A stretch of DNA of 64,000 nt from Thiomicrorhabdus sp. Its GTDB lineage: Bacteria > Pseudomonadota > Gammaproteobacteria > Thiomicrospirales > Thiomicrospiraceae. Below, one piece after another: positions 19,982 to 27,906 of the stretch. The DNA lies in the NCBI RefSeq assembly GCF_963677875.1, contig NZ_OY782565.1, positions 310,001 through 374,000 of the forward strand. Direction: 5' to 3'. The first letter of the stretch is position 1. Each line of letters starts with the position of its first letter. Below the pieces are notes generated by a model, which ran no database searches, was not told the origin of the DNA, and saw nothing but the letters and a program-made list of their open reading frames with translations. Position numbers and translations under genes: made by a program.

Positions 19982-20105
19982 CTGTTTTTCTCGTAAAAAT
20001 AAGCCAATTGAAGTTCATCGAGTAGTGTGTCTGACTCTGAGAAAATTTTATCAATAGATCAGGTATATTAAATTGCAAAACATCAATTGATTGGGTTATT
20101 TTTAG

Positions 20106-20145
20106 AATAAAATTTCAATATCAAAATAAAAAATAGAATTTTATT
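20106..20145. promoter_or_regulatory. AT-rich inverted repeat in the leuA/lrp-like divergent promoter region
   Basis: AATAAAATT (20106-20114) and AATTTTATT (20137-20145) are perfect 9-bp arms with a 22-base spacer, within a very AT-rich 19982-20199 region. Lrp-family proteins bind degenerate AT-rich palindromes, so this could be an operator for either gene. The assignment is an inference. Confidence 0.35.
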
Positions 20146-20199
20146 TTAAATAAGCATTTTTCATTTAAACTGTCTGACAAAAAGTTTATTGGAGAAGCC

Positions 20200-20661
20200 A
20201 TGCAACTGGATAAATTTGATCGAGAAATTTTGATTGCATTGCAGAAAAACGGACGTTTGAGCAATCAGGAACTGGCCGATCAGATCGGCCTGTCTCCATC
20301 TGCGTGTCTACGCCGATTCAAGGCATTGGAAACCAGCGGAATCATTCAAGGCTACCGGGTTCAGCTGGACGCGAAGAAACTCGGGCTGGACTTAATGGCA
20401 CTGGTTCATATCTCAATGGACAAACACACCAAAGAACGTTTTAGCGTATTTGAAACCGAAGTGGGCAAACTCCCGAATATCATCGAATGCCTTCTCCTGA
20501 CCGGACAGAGTGCCGATTATCAGCTTAAAGTCATTGTTAAGGATCTGGATGCCTATCAGGATCTGCTGCTGAATCACATCACTCAAATCTCCGGGGTCAG
20601 TGGAGTCCATACCAGCTTTGTTTTAAGAAAAGTCATTGATAGCGGAAGAATACCGATTTAA
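20200..20661 (+). CDS. Lrp/AsnC-family transcriptional regulator
   Basis: A 153-residue protein with the N-terminal winged helix-turn-helix (LSNQELADQIGLSPSACLRRFKALE, about residues 19-43, shown here as two helices) and the C-terminal RAM ligand-binding domain (ALVHISMDKHTKERF onward). Length and pattern are standard. Members sense amino acids and repress or activate amino-acid genes. Divergence from leuA suggests it controls leuA and itself, perhaps in response to leucine; that link is inferred from position. A TGGAGAAG ribosome-binding site precedes the ATG. Confidence 0.9.
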   Translation: MQLDKFDREILIALQKNGRLSNQELADQIGLSPSACLRRFKALETSGIIQGYRVQLDAKKLGLDLMALVHISMDKHTKERFSVFETEVGKLPNIIECLLLTGQSADYQLKVIVKDLDAYQDLLLNHITQISGVSGVHTSFVLRKVIDSGRIPI

Positions 20662-20849
20662 TCAAAAACTATTTTTATATAAATCTAAAAAAATTATATA
20701 TCTATATGATTTGAAAATACTTTTTCATACGGTCGTATAAGCAGTTATTTATATTAATTTCTGATACCAAGATAAAATATCATGTTTTCCTTATTTGTTT
20801 TCTCTGTGCTAATCTGCCCATTGGGCTTGATTAACCGAGGGAAAATCTT

Positions 20850-21596
20850 ATGTTGGAAACATTCAAAAATTTATGGTTTAGAAACCCCAGAGAAAAAGAT
20901 ATTTTCATCAATGATATCGCAGTTCGAATCCGCGCCGGTTTGCTGCTTTTTATCCCGATCTATATGAGTTTTACCCTTTACGATGCGGTATTCGGTACTC
21001 ACTGGGTTGTTGATGGAAATACCGCTGTCGATTCCTACGACACCGACTGGGACGGAAACATTATCTATACCGTCGAAGCAATTAAACGCGCTTACGACTA
21101 CAGCGTCCAAACTTGGGTTTTGTGGTATGCGCTGTTTGAAATGATCGCCGGAATGTTCGTATTCACTTCTCGTTTTTCACCAACGATCCTGATCGCTTCG
21201 ATCCTGGCCAGCAAGCAAGAACCAAAATGGAAACCTCTGGTTCCGAAACGTTTTGCCTGGACCTTGGGATCAAGCTTTATTGTCGTGTGTCTGGTGTTCT
21301 TCAATCCGGAAGTGCTTGCAGAGTGGATCAATTCCCTGTTCGGAACCAGTTTGCCGACGACCTTCAATTACATGCCTTACTGGATTCCACTGATTCTGGT
21401 ATGGATCTGTCTAGGATTCATGTGGATGGAAACCGTACTCGGCTTCTGCGTCGGATGCAAAATTCACTCTCTACTGGTCATGTTGAAAGTTCTTGACGAA
21501 CCATGTGAAGCTTGCGGCAACATTGACTGGGATGAGATTCGCCGTAAAAATGAAGAACGTTTAAAAAAAGAAGCCGAAGCTGCAGGAAGTCACTGA
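20850..21596 (+). CDS. DUF4395-type integral membrane protein
   Basis: A 248-residue protein with about four membrane helices (residues about 28-45, 88-110, 135-155 and 175-200). The FCVGC motif near residue 207 and a second Cys pair CEACG near 224 match the cysteine-bearing region of DUF4395 proteins, some of which are annotated near thiosulfate or sulfur metabolism genes. A highly charged coiled tail (RRKNEERLKKEAEAA) ends it. Function is unknown. A GAGGG ribosome-binding site supports the ATG at 20850. It stands alone before a bidirectional terminator. Confidence 0.6.
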   Translation: MLETFKNLWFRNPREKDIFINDIAVRIRAGLLLFIPIYMSFTLYDAVFGTHWVVDGNTAVDSYDTDWDGNIIYTVEAIKRAYDYSVQTWVLWYALFEMIAGMFVFTSRFSPTILIASILASKQEPKWKPLVPKRFAWTLGSSFIVVCLVFFNPEVLAEWINSLFGTSLPTTFNYMPYWIPLILVWICLGFMWMETVLGFCVGCKIHSLLVMLKVLDEPCEACGNIDWDEIRRKNEERLKKEAEAAGSH

Positions 21597-21618
21597 TTTC
21601 CCCACTTCAGCAGGTAAT

Positions 21619-21646
21619 AAAAAAGGCGCTGAAAAGCGCCTTTTTT
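21619..21646. terminator. Bidirectional intrinsic terminator
   Basis: AAAAAAGGCGCT, GAAA loop, AGCGCCTTTTTT: 12-bp arms with A and T flanks. It separates the DUF4395 gene (plus) from nhaD (minus, stop at 21663) and can serve both. Confidence 0.93.
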
Positions 21647-21662
21647 ATTTGCGAAAACCACT

Positions 21663-23081
21663 TTAAAACAAAGAGGCATTTATCTGCATATGCACCCAGA
21701 TACTGGCAACATAACCCAATGCAATCGCCGGTGTCCATTTCAGGTGATTAAAGAAGGTATACAACCCTTTTGACTGCCCCATCAAGGCTACCCCGGCAGC
21801 CGAACCGATCGACAAGAGCGACCCCCCTACTCCGGCGGTTAAAGTCACCAGTAACCATTGACCATGCGACATATCAGGATTCATGGTTAAAACTGCAAAC
21901 ATGACCGGAATATTATCAACAATCGCCGATAAAATTCCCACGGAAATGTTGGCTTCGGTCGCCCCCCAGCTGTTGTACATTACATCCGAAGCAACCGCCA
22001 GATACCCAAGCGTTCCCAAGCCGCCTACAGCTAGAATAACCCCGAAGAAGAACAGCAGCGTATCCCACTCTGCACGGGCGATTTTGTTAAAAATATCAAA
22101 TGTAATCGGTTTTCCATCAAGATGAGTCGCCCCTTCTCCCTGATTACCGATTTCATAAGAAACTTCGCCGGTTTTCTTCAGATAATAAGCAAAGAATTGC
22201 AGATAAGCCAAGCCCATCATCATCCCTAATACCGGCGGCATATGCAGGAAGTTATGCATGGAAACGGCTGTTGCGATGGTTAATACAAACAAAAAGAGAA
22301 TTCGCTTCGCCCCACGGCGCATCGAAACTTTTTCATCCAAAGACTGCGGTTTTTCTTTCGGCAGGAAGAAAGTCATAATCAAGGCCGGAACAACAAAATT
22401 CACCATTGACGGAATAAACAGATCAAAGAATTCGTGGAACTCAAGCAACCCTTTCTGCCAAACCATCAAGGTAGTAATATCCCCGAAAGGACTGAAGGCA
22501 CCACCAGCATTGGCGGCAACCACAACATTAATAAAACCAAGACTGACAAAGACCGGTGATGAAGCCCCGACCGCCAAGATCACCGCCCCCATCAATAATG
22601 CTGTCGTCAGGTTGTCGGCAACCGGAGAAATAAAGAAGGCCAGAAAACCGGTGATCCAGAACAACTGTCTATAGCTGAATCCCTTCGAAACCAGCCAGCC
22701 GCGTAAAGTATCGAAAACACGACGCTCTTCCATCGCATTGATATAGGTCATTGCCGCCAACAGGAACAGGAAAAGTTCTGCAAATTCAAGGATATTATGT
22801 CGAACTGCCGCTTCGGCTACACCGTCCATTCCATGCTGCTGCATGGTAATGGCAATGATCGCCCAGATCAAACCGGCAGCCAGAATAACCGGTTTGGATT
22901 TTCGTAAATGGGTAAATTCTTCGGTCATTACCAGAAAATAGGCGACAATAAAAATTCCCAGACTTAAAAATCCGGCCCAATGTGTAGTGAAATCATAATC
23001 TCCAGCGCCTTCCGAAGCCCATGCCCATAAAGGCAAAAGCATCAACAACCCACCTGTAATAAACTTTCGCAGTCCAAACAT
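21663..23081 (-). CDS. nhaD: Na+/H+ antiporter NhaD
   Basis: A 472-residue protein of the ion transporter superfamily with 11-13 membrane helices. The conserved polar cores SPVADNLTTALLMGA (about residues 151-165), NAGGAFSPFGDITTLMVW (about 190-207) and, in the second half, VDNIPVMFAVL and SIGSAAGVALMG identify NhaD of Vibrio and Halomonas type. It expels Na+ (and Li+) at alkaline pH. The N-terminus has an added hydrophobic leader (residues 1-22). It is divergent from nhaA. Confidence 0.93.
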   Translation of the reverse strand: MFGLRKFITGGLLMLLPLWAWASEGAGDYDFTTHWAGFLSLGIFIVAYFLVMTEEFTHLRKSKPVILAAGLIWAIIAITMQQHGMDGVAEAAVRHNILEFAELFLFLLAAMTYINAMEERRVFDTLRGWLVSKGFSYRQLFWITGFLAFFISPVADNLTTALLMGAVILAVGASSPVFVSLGFINVVVAANAGGAFSPFGDITTLMVWQKGLLEFHEFFDLFIPSMVNFVVPALIMTFFLPKEKPQSLDEKVSMRRGAKRILFLFVLTIATAVSMHNFLHMPPVLGMMMGLAYLQFFAYYLKKTGEVSYEIGNQGEGATHLDGKPITFDIFNKIARAEWDTLLFFFGVILAVGGLGTLGYLAVASDVMYNSWGATEANISVGILSAIVDNIPVMFAVLTMNPDMSHGQWLLVTLTAGVGGSLLSIGSAAGVALMGQSKGLYTFFNHLKWTPAIALGYVASIWVHMQINASLF

Positions 23082-23414
23082 CTCTTAATCCCAAGTAATA
23101 AAATCGATACAATTAATATCAGTAATAACTTATTTTATATAAAATTCAGTCACTTTAAATTCAAAACCCTTTGATAAAGCCGACTTTGGTTTCATCATAA
23201 CGAATTTGAATTTATATTGAGAGTTTTGCGTGAACAGGATTTAAAAGAAAGAGCATTTCCTTTTCCTGATTGAGCGAAAATGCCGCTGATAGCCATTTAT
23301 TAGCGAACTTTCTGTAAAAATCCGTCAAGAGTTACTTACTTTTACTCAGGATGCCAAACGCACGCAAAAACCTCAAATTAAAACTATGTTGCACAAAAAT
23401 TTAAGGCCAGCTTT
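23082..23414. other. Divergent promoter region between nhaD and nhaA
   Basis: 333 AT-rich bases separating two Na+/H+ antiporter genes that point apart; both promoters must be here. An AAGG ribosome-binding site precedes the nhaA ATG by 8 bases. I see no clear operator palindrome and no gene. Confidence 0.6.
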
Positions 23415-24794
23415 ATGAAAGTTAAATTGCTTAGAAAAGAGTACGAAATTTTCGCCCCGTGGGAGAAAACCTTCGATAAGGTTGTTACTCCGTTTGAAAA
23501 CTTCATACACAATCAAACCACCACCGGTTTAATTTTGCTGTTGATGACAATCGTTGCTCTGATTTTCGCCAACAGCCCGCTTGCCGAACCTTACGAACAT
23601 TTTTTCCATACCCATTTTTCAATCGAATTCGGAAACATCGGCATCGATCATTCCATTCACCACTGGATTAATGACGGCTTAATGGCAATATTCTTCTTTC
23701 TGGTCGGTCTGGAGATCAAACGCGAAGTGCTGGTCGGTGAACTTTCCGATCCGAAAAACGCAGCATTGCCAATCATTGCCGCCATCGGCGGAATGGTATT
23801 TCCGGCACTGATTTTCTATTCAATCACTCAGGGAACGCCTGCTGAAACCGGTTGGGGAATCCCGATGGCAACCGATATCGCTTTTGCGATCAGTGCTTTG
23901 GTTATTCTCGGTAAGCGCGTTCCAACCGCGCTGGTCACCTTTCTGGTCGCTCTGGCAATTGTAGACGATCTTGGAGCGGTAACGGTCATCGCCCTGTTCT
24001 ATACCGACCAGATTCATCTGAACTACCTGCTGACCGCCTTTGCTTTCTTCGGACTTTTAATCGTCTTCAACCGTGTCGGTATTCATAAACCGCTTCCTTA
24101 TTTCATTATCGGGGGCTTTATGTGGGCAGCAATGCTGGAATCCGGCGTTCATGCCACCATCGCCGGTATTTTGACCGCTTTGACCATTCCGGCACGCCCA
24201 AAATTTGATCCTAAGTTCTTCCATGAACACATTGATAAACTGGTTCAGGATTATCATCGTGCGGATCGCAACCACCCGAACTATCAGCTATCCGATGAAC
24301 AGAAATCGATTCTTCATCAAATGGAAAGTGGCGTACATCGTGTTCAGGCGCCTCTTAACCGTCTGGAGCATAATCTTCACCTTCCGGTTGCTTTAATCAT
24401 TATTCCTTTGTTTGCCCTGGCCAACGCCGGTATTGCTCTGAACTGGGGACAAATGGGCGACCTTCTGGTACAGCCGGTGACACTGGGAGTCATGTTCGGT
24501 CTGGTATTCGGAAAAGTGATCGGCATTGCCGGCATTTCATGGCTGGCGATTAAATTAAAACTGGCCAAATTACCGACCGGTTCCAGTATGAGCCAGCTAT
24601 TCGGCGTATCTTTTCTGGGAGGGATCGGATTTACCATGTCGATCTTCATTGCCGATCTGGCATGGGAGCCAGGTAACAGTATGCTTCTGGAAGCAAAAAC
24701 CGGTATTCTGATCGCTTCGTTAATTGCCGGAGTCTTCGGCTATGTCTGGTTGAGATATGTTGCCAAGGGCACTCCAGGTCAAACAAACGCCTGA
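23415..24794 (+). CDS. nhaA: Na+/H+ antiporter NhaA
   Basis: A 459-residue protein. Family signatures are present: NDGLMAIFFFLVGLEIKRE (about residues 84-102), PMATDIAFA (about 150-158), VDDLGAV with the two ion-binding Asp (about 181-187), and GIGFTMSIFI near 410. It exchanges two protons for one sodium ion across the inner membrane. It is longer than E. coli NhaA (388) mainly through a hydrophilic insertion around residues 270-310 between the helix bundles, a feature of a recognised NhaA subgroup. A strong terminator follows. Confidence 0.95.
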   Translation: MKVKLLRKEYEIFAPWEKTFDKVVTPFENFIHNQTTTGLILLLMTIVALIFANSPLAEPYEHFFHTHFSIEFGNIGIDHSIHHWINDGLMAIFFFLVGLEIKREVLVGELSDPKNAALPIIAAIGGMVFPALIFYSITQGTPAETGWGIPMATDIAFAISALVILGKRVPTALVTFLVALAIVDDLGAVTVIALFYTDQIHLNYLLTAFAFFGLLIVFNRVGIHKPLPYFIIGGFMWAAMLESGVHATIAGILTALTIPARPKFDPKFFHEHIDKLVQDYHRADRNHPNYQLSDEQKSILHQMESGVHRVQAPLNRLEHNLHLPVALIIIPLFALANAGIALNWGQMGDLLVQPVTLGVMFGLVFGKVIGIAGISWLAIKLKLAKLPTGSSMSQLFGVSFLGGIGFTMSIFIADLAWEPGNSMLLEAKTGILIASLIAGVFGYVWLRYVAKGTPGQTNA

Positions 24795-24831
24795 TTTTTC
24801 CTGTCTTTGCGAAATATCTTAAACAAGCAAT

Positions 24832-24861
24832 AAAAATCCCCGGTAAACCGGGGATTTTTTT
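24832..24861. terminator. Bidirectional intrinsic terminator between nhaA and the mlaA-like gene
   Basis: AAAAATCCCCGG, TAAA loop, CCGGGGATTTTTTT: a 12-bp stem with T7 on the plus strand and A5 on the other side. It serves nhaA (plus) and the MlaA-like gene (minus, stop at 24882). Confidence 0.93.
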
Positions 24862-24881
24862 ATGCTCTGAAATTAAATACC

Positions 24882-25649
24882 TCAATCGAAATTAAAGTCG
24901 TCCAGGCTTGGCTGCGGTGGATGGCCGTCATAAATCAGATTCGTACGATACTGGATGTAGCTTTCACGAGCGAATATATAAGGATCCGGTTGAGTTTTCA
25001 ACTCGTCGAACAACTTTGAAACCGCGGCATAATCGATAAATTTATCAACCGCAAAAATCAGCAATTTACCGACATCGTCCGTCTCGATTAAATACGGATA
25101 CACCGGGTTGTACAAACTGTCGACGCTACCGCCAACCAACTCCCGTGTGGTATAGGGACCGATCACTGGTAAAACCAGGTAATTCGACTGCTGCCAAACT
25201 CCCCATTTGGCCATGGTTTGCCCGAAATCTTCTTTTTTATCCTCAAGTCCGGCCGGAGTGGCAATGTCCAGAATCCCGAAGAGTCCGAACGTCGAATTGA
25301 TGACAAAACGCATAATCCCGGAAAAACCGTCTTCGAAATTTCCTTGCAGAAAGCTGTTTAGTGAAGAAAGCGGAACCGCCAGATTATTGAAAAAATTGTC
25401 TACGCCTCCTCTGACTGGAGCCGGAACATAAAAGTTGTAAGCTTGAGCAACCGGTTGTCCGACGTTTTCATTAAACGACATATTGAACTCGAACATATCT
25501 CGATTGAAAGATTCATATGGATCCTGAGAGTTAATGACTTCAAGTGGTGGTTGGGTGCTTGTCTGCTCCGTCGGGTCACCACTTTCGGCAAAAGCCGGAG
25601 AATTTAATAAAAACAGGGCACTTAAAGTGCAGGCTTTAACGTATTTCAT
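24882..25649 (-). CDS. mlaA: MlaA/VacJ-family outer-membrane phospholipid-transport protein
   Basis: A 255-residue protein with the VacJ core: DPYESFNRDMFEFN (about residues 43-56), PAPVRGGVDNFFNNL (about 77-91), INSTFGLFGILDIAT (about 119-133), then FGQTMAKWGV and YLVLPVIGP. MlaA sits in the outer membrane with porins and removes misplaced phospholipid from the outer leaflet, handing it to MlaC. Unlike most members there is no lipobox Cys after the signal: the leader ends AFAESG, which looks like a type I cleavage site. Other mla genes are not in the window. Confidence 0.9.
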   Translation of the reverse strand: MKYVKACTLSALFLLNSPAFAESGDPTEQTSTQPPLEVINSQDPYESFNRDMFEFNMSFNENVGQPVAQAYNFYVPAPVRGGVDNFFNNLAVPLSSLNSFLQGNFEDGFSGIMRFVINSTFGLFGILDIATPAGLEDKKEDFGQTMAKWGVWQQSNYLVLPVIGPYTTRELVGGSVDSLYNPVYPYLIETDDVGKLLIFAVDKFIDYAAVSKLFDELKTQPDPYIFARESYIQYRTNLIYDGHPPQPSLDDFNFD

Positions 25650-25667
25650 AAAATTAAAACTCAGGAA

Positions 25668-26588
25668 TTAATCGATTGGTTGAGTGCAGGAAAGATTGAT
25701 TTGGTCGATTGCTTCTTTGAAACGTTGCAGGATTTTCATTCTAGGAAAGCTTTTACGCCATGCCAGAGCAACGATTCGCTCGGCTCCCTGTCCTGACAGG
25801 TCTTTTATTGTAAAAAGCCCCTGATCGCGATCTGAGAGCGAAGTACACGGAAAAATAGAAATCCCAGCACCGGAGGCAACCATATAACGGATTGTTTCCA
25901 ACGAACTGCCTTCCAGAGTCTTCTGCAGATGGTCGTGATGGTAATTCATCAACAAATTCGGATAAATTTCGATTACCTGTTCCCGGAAACAGTGACCAGC
26001 TCCCAGAAGCAGTACTGTTTCGCTTTCCATTTTCTTCAACGAAATTTTCCCTTCGGTCCGGGCCATCGGATAAGTATTGGGAATAATTGCTTTGAAAGGT
26101 TCTCTGTACAGAGGCATGGTTTCAATATTAGGTTCATCAAACGGCAGAGAAAGAATCACTACGTCTAATTCGCCGGATTGCAATTTATTAGCCAGAACGT
26201 GAGTGTAATTTTCTTCGATGATCAAGGGAACATTCGGAGCGATTTTGTGAAACTCGGGAATCAGCTTAGGCAAAAGATAAGGTGCAACCGTATAAATCGC
26301 GCCGATTTTAAGTTCGGCAGTCATATCTTCCTGAGATTCCTGAGCGATTTCTTTAATCATTTGACTGCGTTCCAGAATCTCTTCGGCGATTTTAATGATT
26401 TTTTCGCCTATAGGTGTGATGAGTACATCCTGTTTGCGTCTTTCAAAAATAATGACTCCCAACTCTTCTTCGAGTTTTTTGATTGCTACGCTGAGTGTCG
26501 GCTGACTGACGAAACAGGTTTCCGATGCTTTACGGAAATGTTTCTCCTTAGCGACAGCAACAATGTATTTGAGTTCGTTTAGAGTCAT
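25668..26588 (-). CDS. LysR-family regulator, OxyR-like with altered redox pair
   Basis: A 306-residue LysR-type regulator with an N-terminal winged helix (residues 1-60, AVAKEKHFRKASETCFVSQPT recognisable in two parts) and an OxyR-like effector domain: LLLGAGHCFREQVIEIY and SSLETIRYMVASGAGISIFP. Cys200 aligns with the peroxide-reactive Cys199 of E. coli OxyR. The resolving position nine residues on is Tyr209, not Cys. Remaining Cys are at 25, 248 and 301. It may sense oxidants through another cysteine, through sulfenic acid alone, or sense something else. It sits 18 bases upstream of mlaA in the same direction. Confidence 0.8.
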   Translation of the reverse strand: MTLNELKYIVAVAKEKHFRKASETCFVSQPTLSVAIKKLEEELGVIIFERRKQDVLITPIGEKIIKIAEEILERSQMIKEIAQESQEDMTAELKIGAIYTVAPYLLPKLIPEFHKIAPNVPLIIEENYTHVLANKLQSGELDVVILSLPFDEPNIETMPLYREPFKAIIPNTYPMARTEGKISLKKMESETVLLLGAGHCFREQVIEIYPNLLMNYHHDHLQKTLEGSSLETIRYMVASGAGISIFPCTSLSDRDQGLFTIKDLSGQGAERIVALAWRKSFPRMKILQRFKEAIDQINLSCTQPID

Positions 26589-26917
26589 AAAGAAACCTTT
26601 AAAAATAAGATTACTGTGGGTAATTGCTCAATGTTTATAAAGTATATAGATTTCTTATTTATACTTTTTTGTTATTTTACTTAGGAATCGGAATTCTGTA
26701 GATAAAAACGGATTTCAATTTAAATTCATTTACTTAAATTGTGGTTATGGTGTGAGCAATCCTTGTTATAAGTCCTGTGGGTAAATGTGGGTGTTTTGTG
26801 GATAAATTTTCAGTCTGGTATAAAATACCGTTTTATCCACAAAATGACACATTTTATCCAAAGGGTTTTATCCGGAAAAGGCGTTATTTTAATGAATTTT
26901 CGAATGGCATGATATTT
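26589..26917. other. Intergenic region carrying a cluster of DnaA boxes
   Basis: About 330 bases between the OxyR-like gene and the nitroreductase. It holds TGTGGGTAA (26615-26623 and 26776-26784), TGTGGATAA (26797-26805), TTATCCACA (26833-26841) and the weaker TTATCCAAA (26854-26862) and TTATCCGGA (26868-26876). The same 9-mers make up the oriC candidate. Both genes flanking it point away, so their promoters overlap the cluster. Confidence 0.7.
26794..26844. repeat. Perfect 13-bp inverted repeat containing two consensus DnaA boxes
   Basis: TTTTGTGGATAAA (26794-26806) and TTTATCCACAAAA (26832-26844) are exact reverse complements separated by 25 bases. Each contains the consensus DnaA box TTATCCACA in opposite orientation. 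Confidence 0.85.
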
Positions 26918-27514
26918 ATGAACGAAACTTCGATATTAGAACTGATTCGCAAACGTAGAACCAGTTATCAATTTCTCGATTCTGCTTCGCATCCGTTACC
27001 GGATGAAGAGCTGAAAATTTGTCTGCAATCGGCTATCTGGGCACCAAATCATAAATTGACTCAACCGTGGCGTTTTTGGGTATTGGGGACGGAAAGAAAA
27101 AAACGCATTGCCGGAATTTATGCGGAAAACCGTGCGCGCAAACAGTCACAGAGTGATCCGGGTCTTTATGGCTGTGCTTATGAAAAGGCGATCGAGAAGT
27201 TTAACCGAATTCCGAAAATCGTTATAGTTGGTCAGATTTTGGCAAAAGATCCTGTTGTCGCCAAAGAAGATTATGCCGCCTGTTCCTGTGCGATTCAGAA
27301 TTTTCAATTAGCGGCCTGGTATCAGCAAATCGGCGTGCAATGGAGTACCGGGCCGATTTTAAAAGACCCGAGAACCTATGATGTACTGGGAATCGACCCG
27401 GATGAATGCGAATTGATCGGAGCCTTGTATATGGGGAAAATTGATGAAAACTGCTGTCCAAATCAACAGGTGAAGCGTAAACCGGTTGATGAGGTGACAG
27501 TTTTTACCGATTAA
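26918..27514 (+). CDS. Nitroreductase-family flavoprotein
   Basis: 198 residues from the ATG at 26918; an in-frame ATG at 26909 is equally possible. The opening ILELIRKRRTSYQF with the RRT FMN-phosphate contact, WAPNHKLTQPWRFWVL (about residues 37-52), and the C-terminal helix pattern place it in the NfsA/NfsB-YdjA superfamily. These are FMN-dependent NAD(P)H reductases of nitro, quinone or related compounds; the real substrate is not predictable. The frame is open further upstream, but that stretch covers the DnaA-box repeat and is unlike the family. The 3' end overlaps the convergent gene by four bases. Confidence 0.85.
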   Translation: MNETSILELIRKRRTSYQFLDSASHPLPDEELKICLQSAIWAPNHKLTQPWRFWVLGTERKKRIAGIYAENRARKQSQSDPGLYGCAYEKAIEKFNRIPKIVIVGQILAKDPVVAKEDYAACSCAIQNFQLAAWYQQIGVQWSTGPILKDPRTYDVLGIDPDECELIGALYMGKIDENCCPNQQVKRKPVDEVTVFTD

Positions 27515-27852
27515 ATCTGAATTTCGTCGGTTTCTTCGTAAATCATTCTAGTAGGGCGGTTCAGGCTCCGTAAGGCCTTCTTGAACATCAGTTTGTTCTG
27601 GACCGGTTCTGGAAGGTCGGTAAACAGCATCAGGTTTTTATCGATCAGGATTTCGATCAAATCTTCAATGACGCGAACCATGTCCAGATCAAGTTTGTCG
27701 AGAATTTTTTTGATTGTTTCTTCCCGGTTGGGCATGGTTTCCAGAAATTGTCTCAGTTCCGGATCGTAAAAGCTGATTTCTTCCCGGTTTTCGGAAGGGT
27801 CGAATTCAATTCGTTCGATATTGCCTTCGGCGTTGCGTTCAATATAAACCAT
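27511..27852 (-). CDS. Small conserved protein annotated as tryptophan synthase beta-like
   Basis: 113 acidic residues with the pattern MVYIERN-GNIERIEF at the start, then DPELRQFLETM and LDLDMVRVIEDLIEILIDKNLMLFTDLP. This is the short gammaproteobacterial family often mislabelled tryptophan synthase subunit beta-like; it has no relation to the TrpB fold and no known function. It is 54 bases downstream of the acetolactate synthase gene and probably on the same transcript. Its stop overlaps the nitroreductase stop. Confidence 0.75.
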   Translation of the reverse strand: MVYIERNAEGNIERIEFDPSENREEISFYDPELRQFLETMPNREETIKKILDKLDLDMVRVIEDLIEILIDKNLMLFTDLPEPVQNKLMFKKALRSLNRPTRMIYEETDEIQI

Positions 27853-27906
27853 TTCTCTTTCCTAAAAATCGTTACGTTACGTGAGGGGGAGTGCAGCCCT
27901 TGGTAG

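Noticed and set aside
26777-26917. N-terminal extension of the nitroreductase from 26777
   Set aside because: The extra 47 residues are unlike the family and span the DnaA-box inverted repeat; the family start is at 26909 or 26918.
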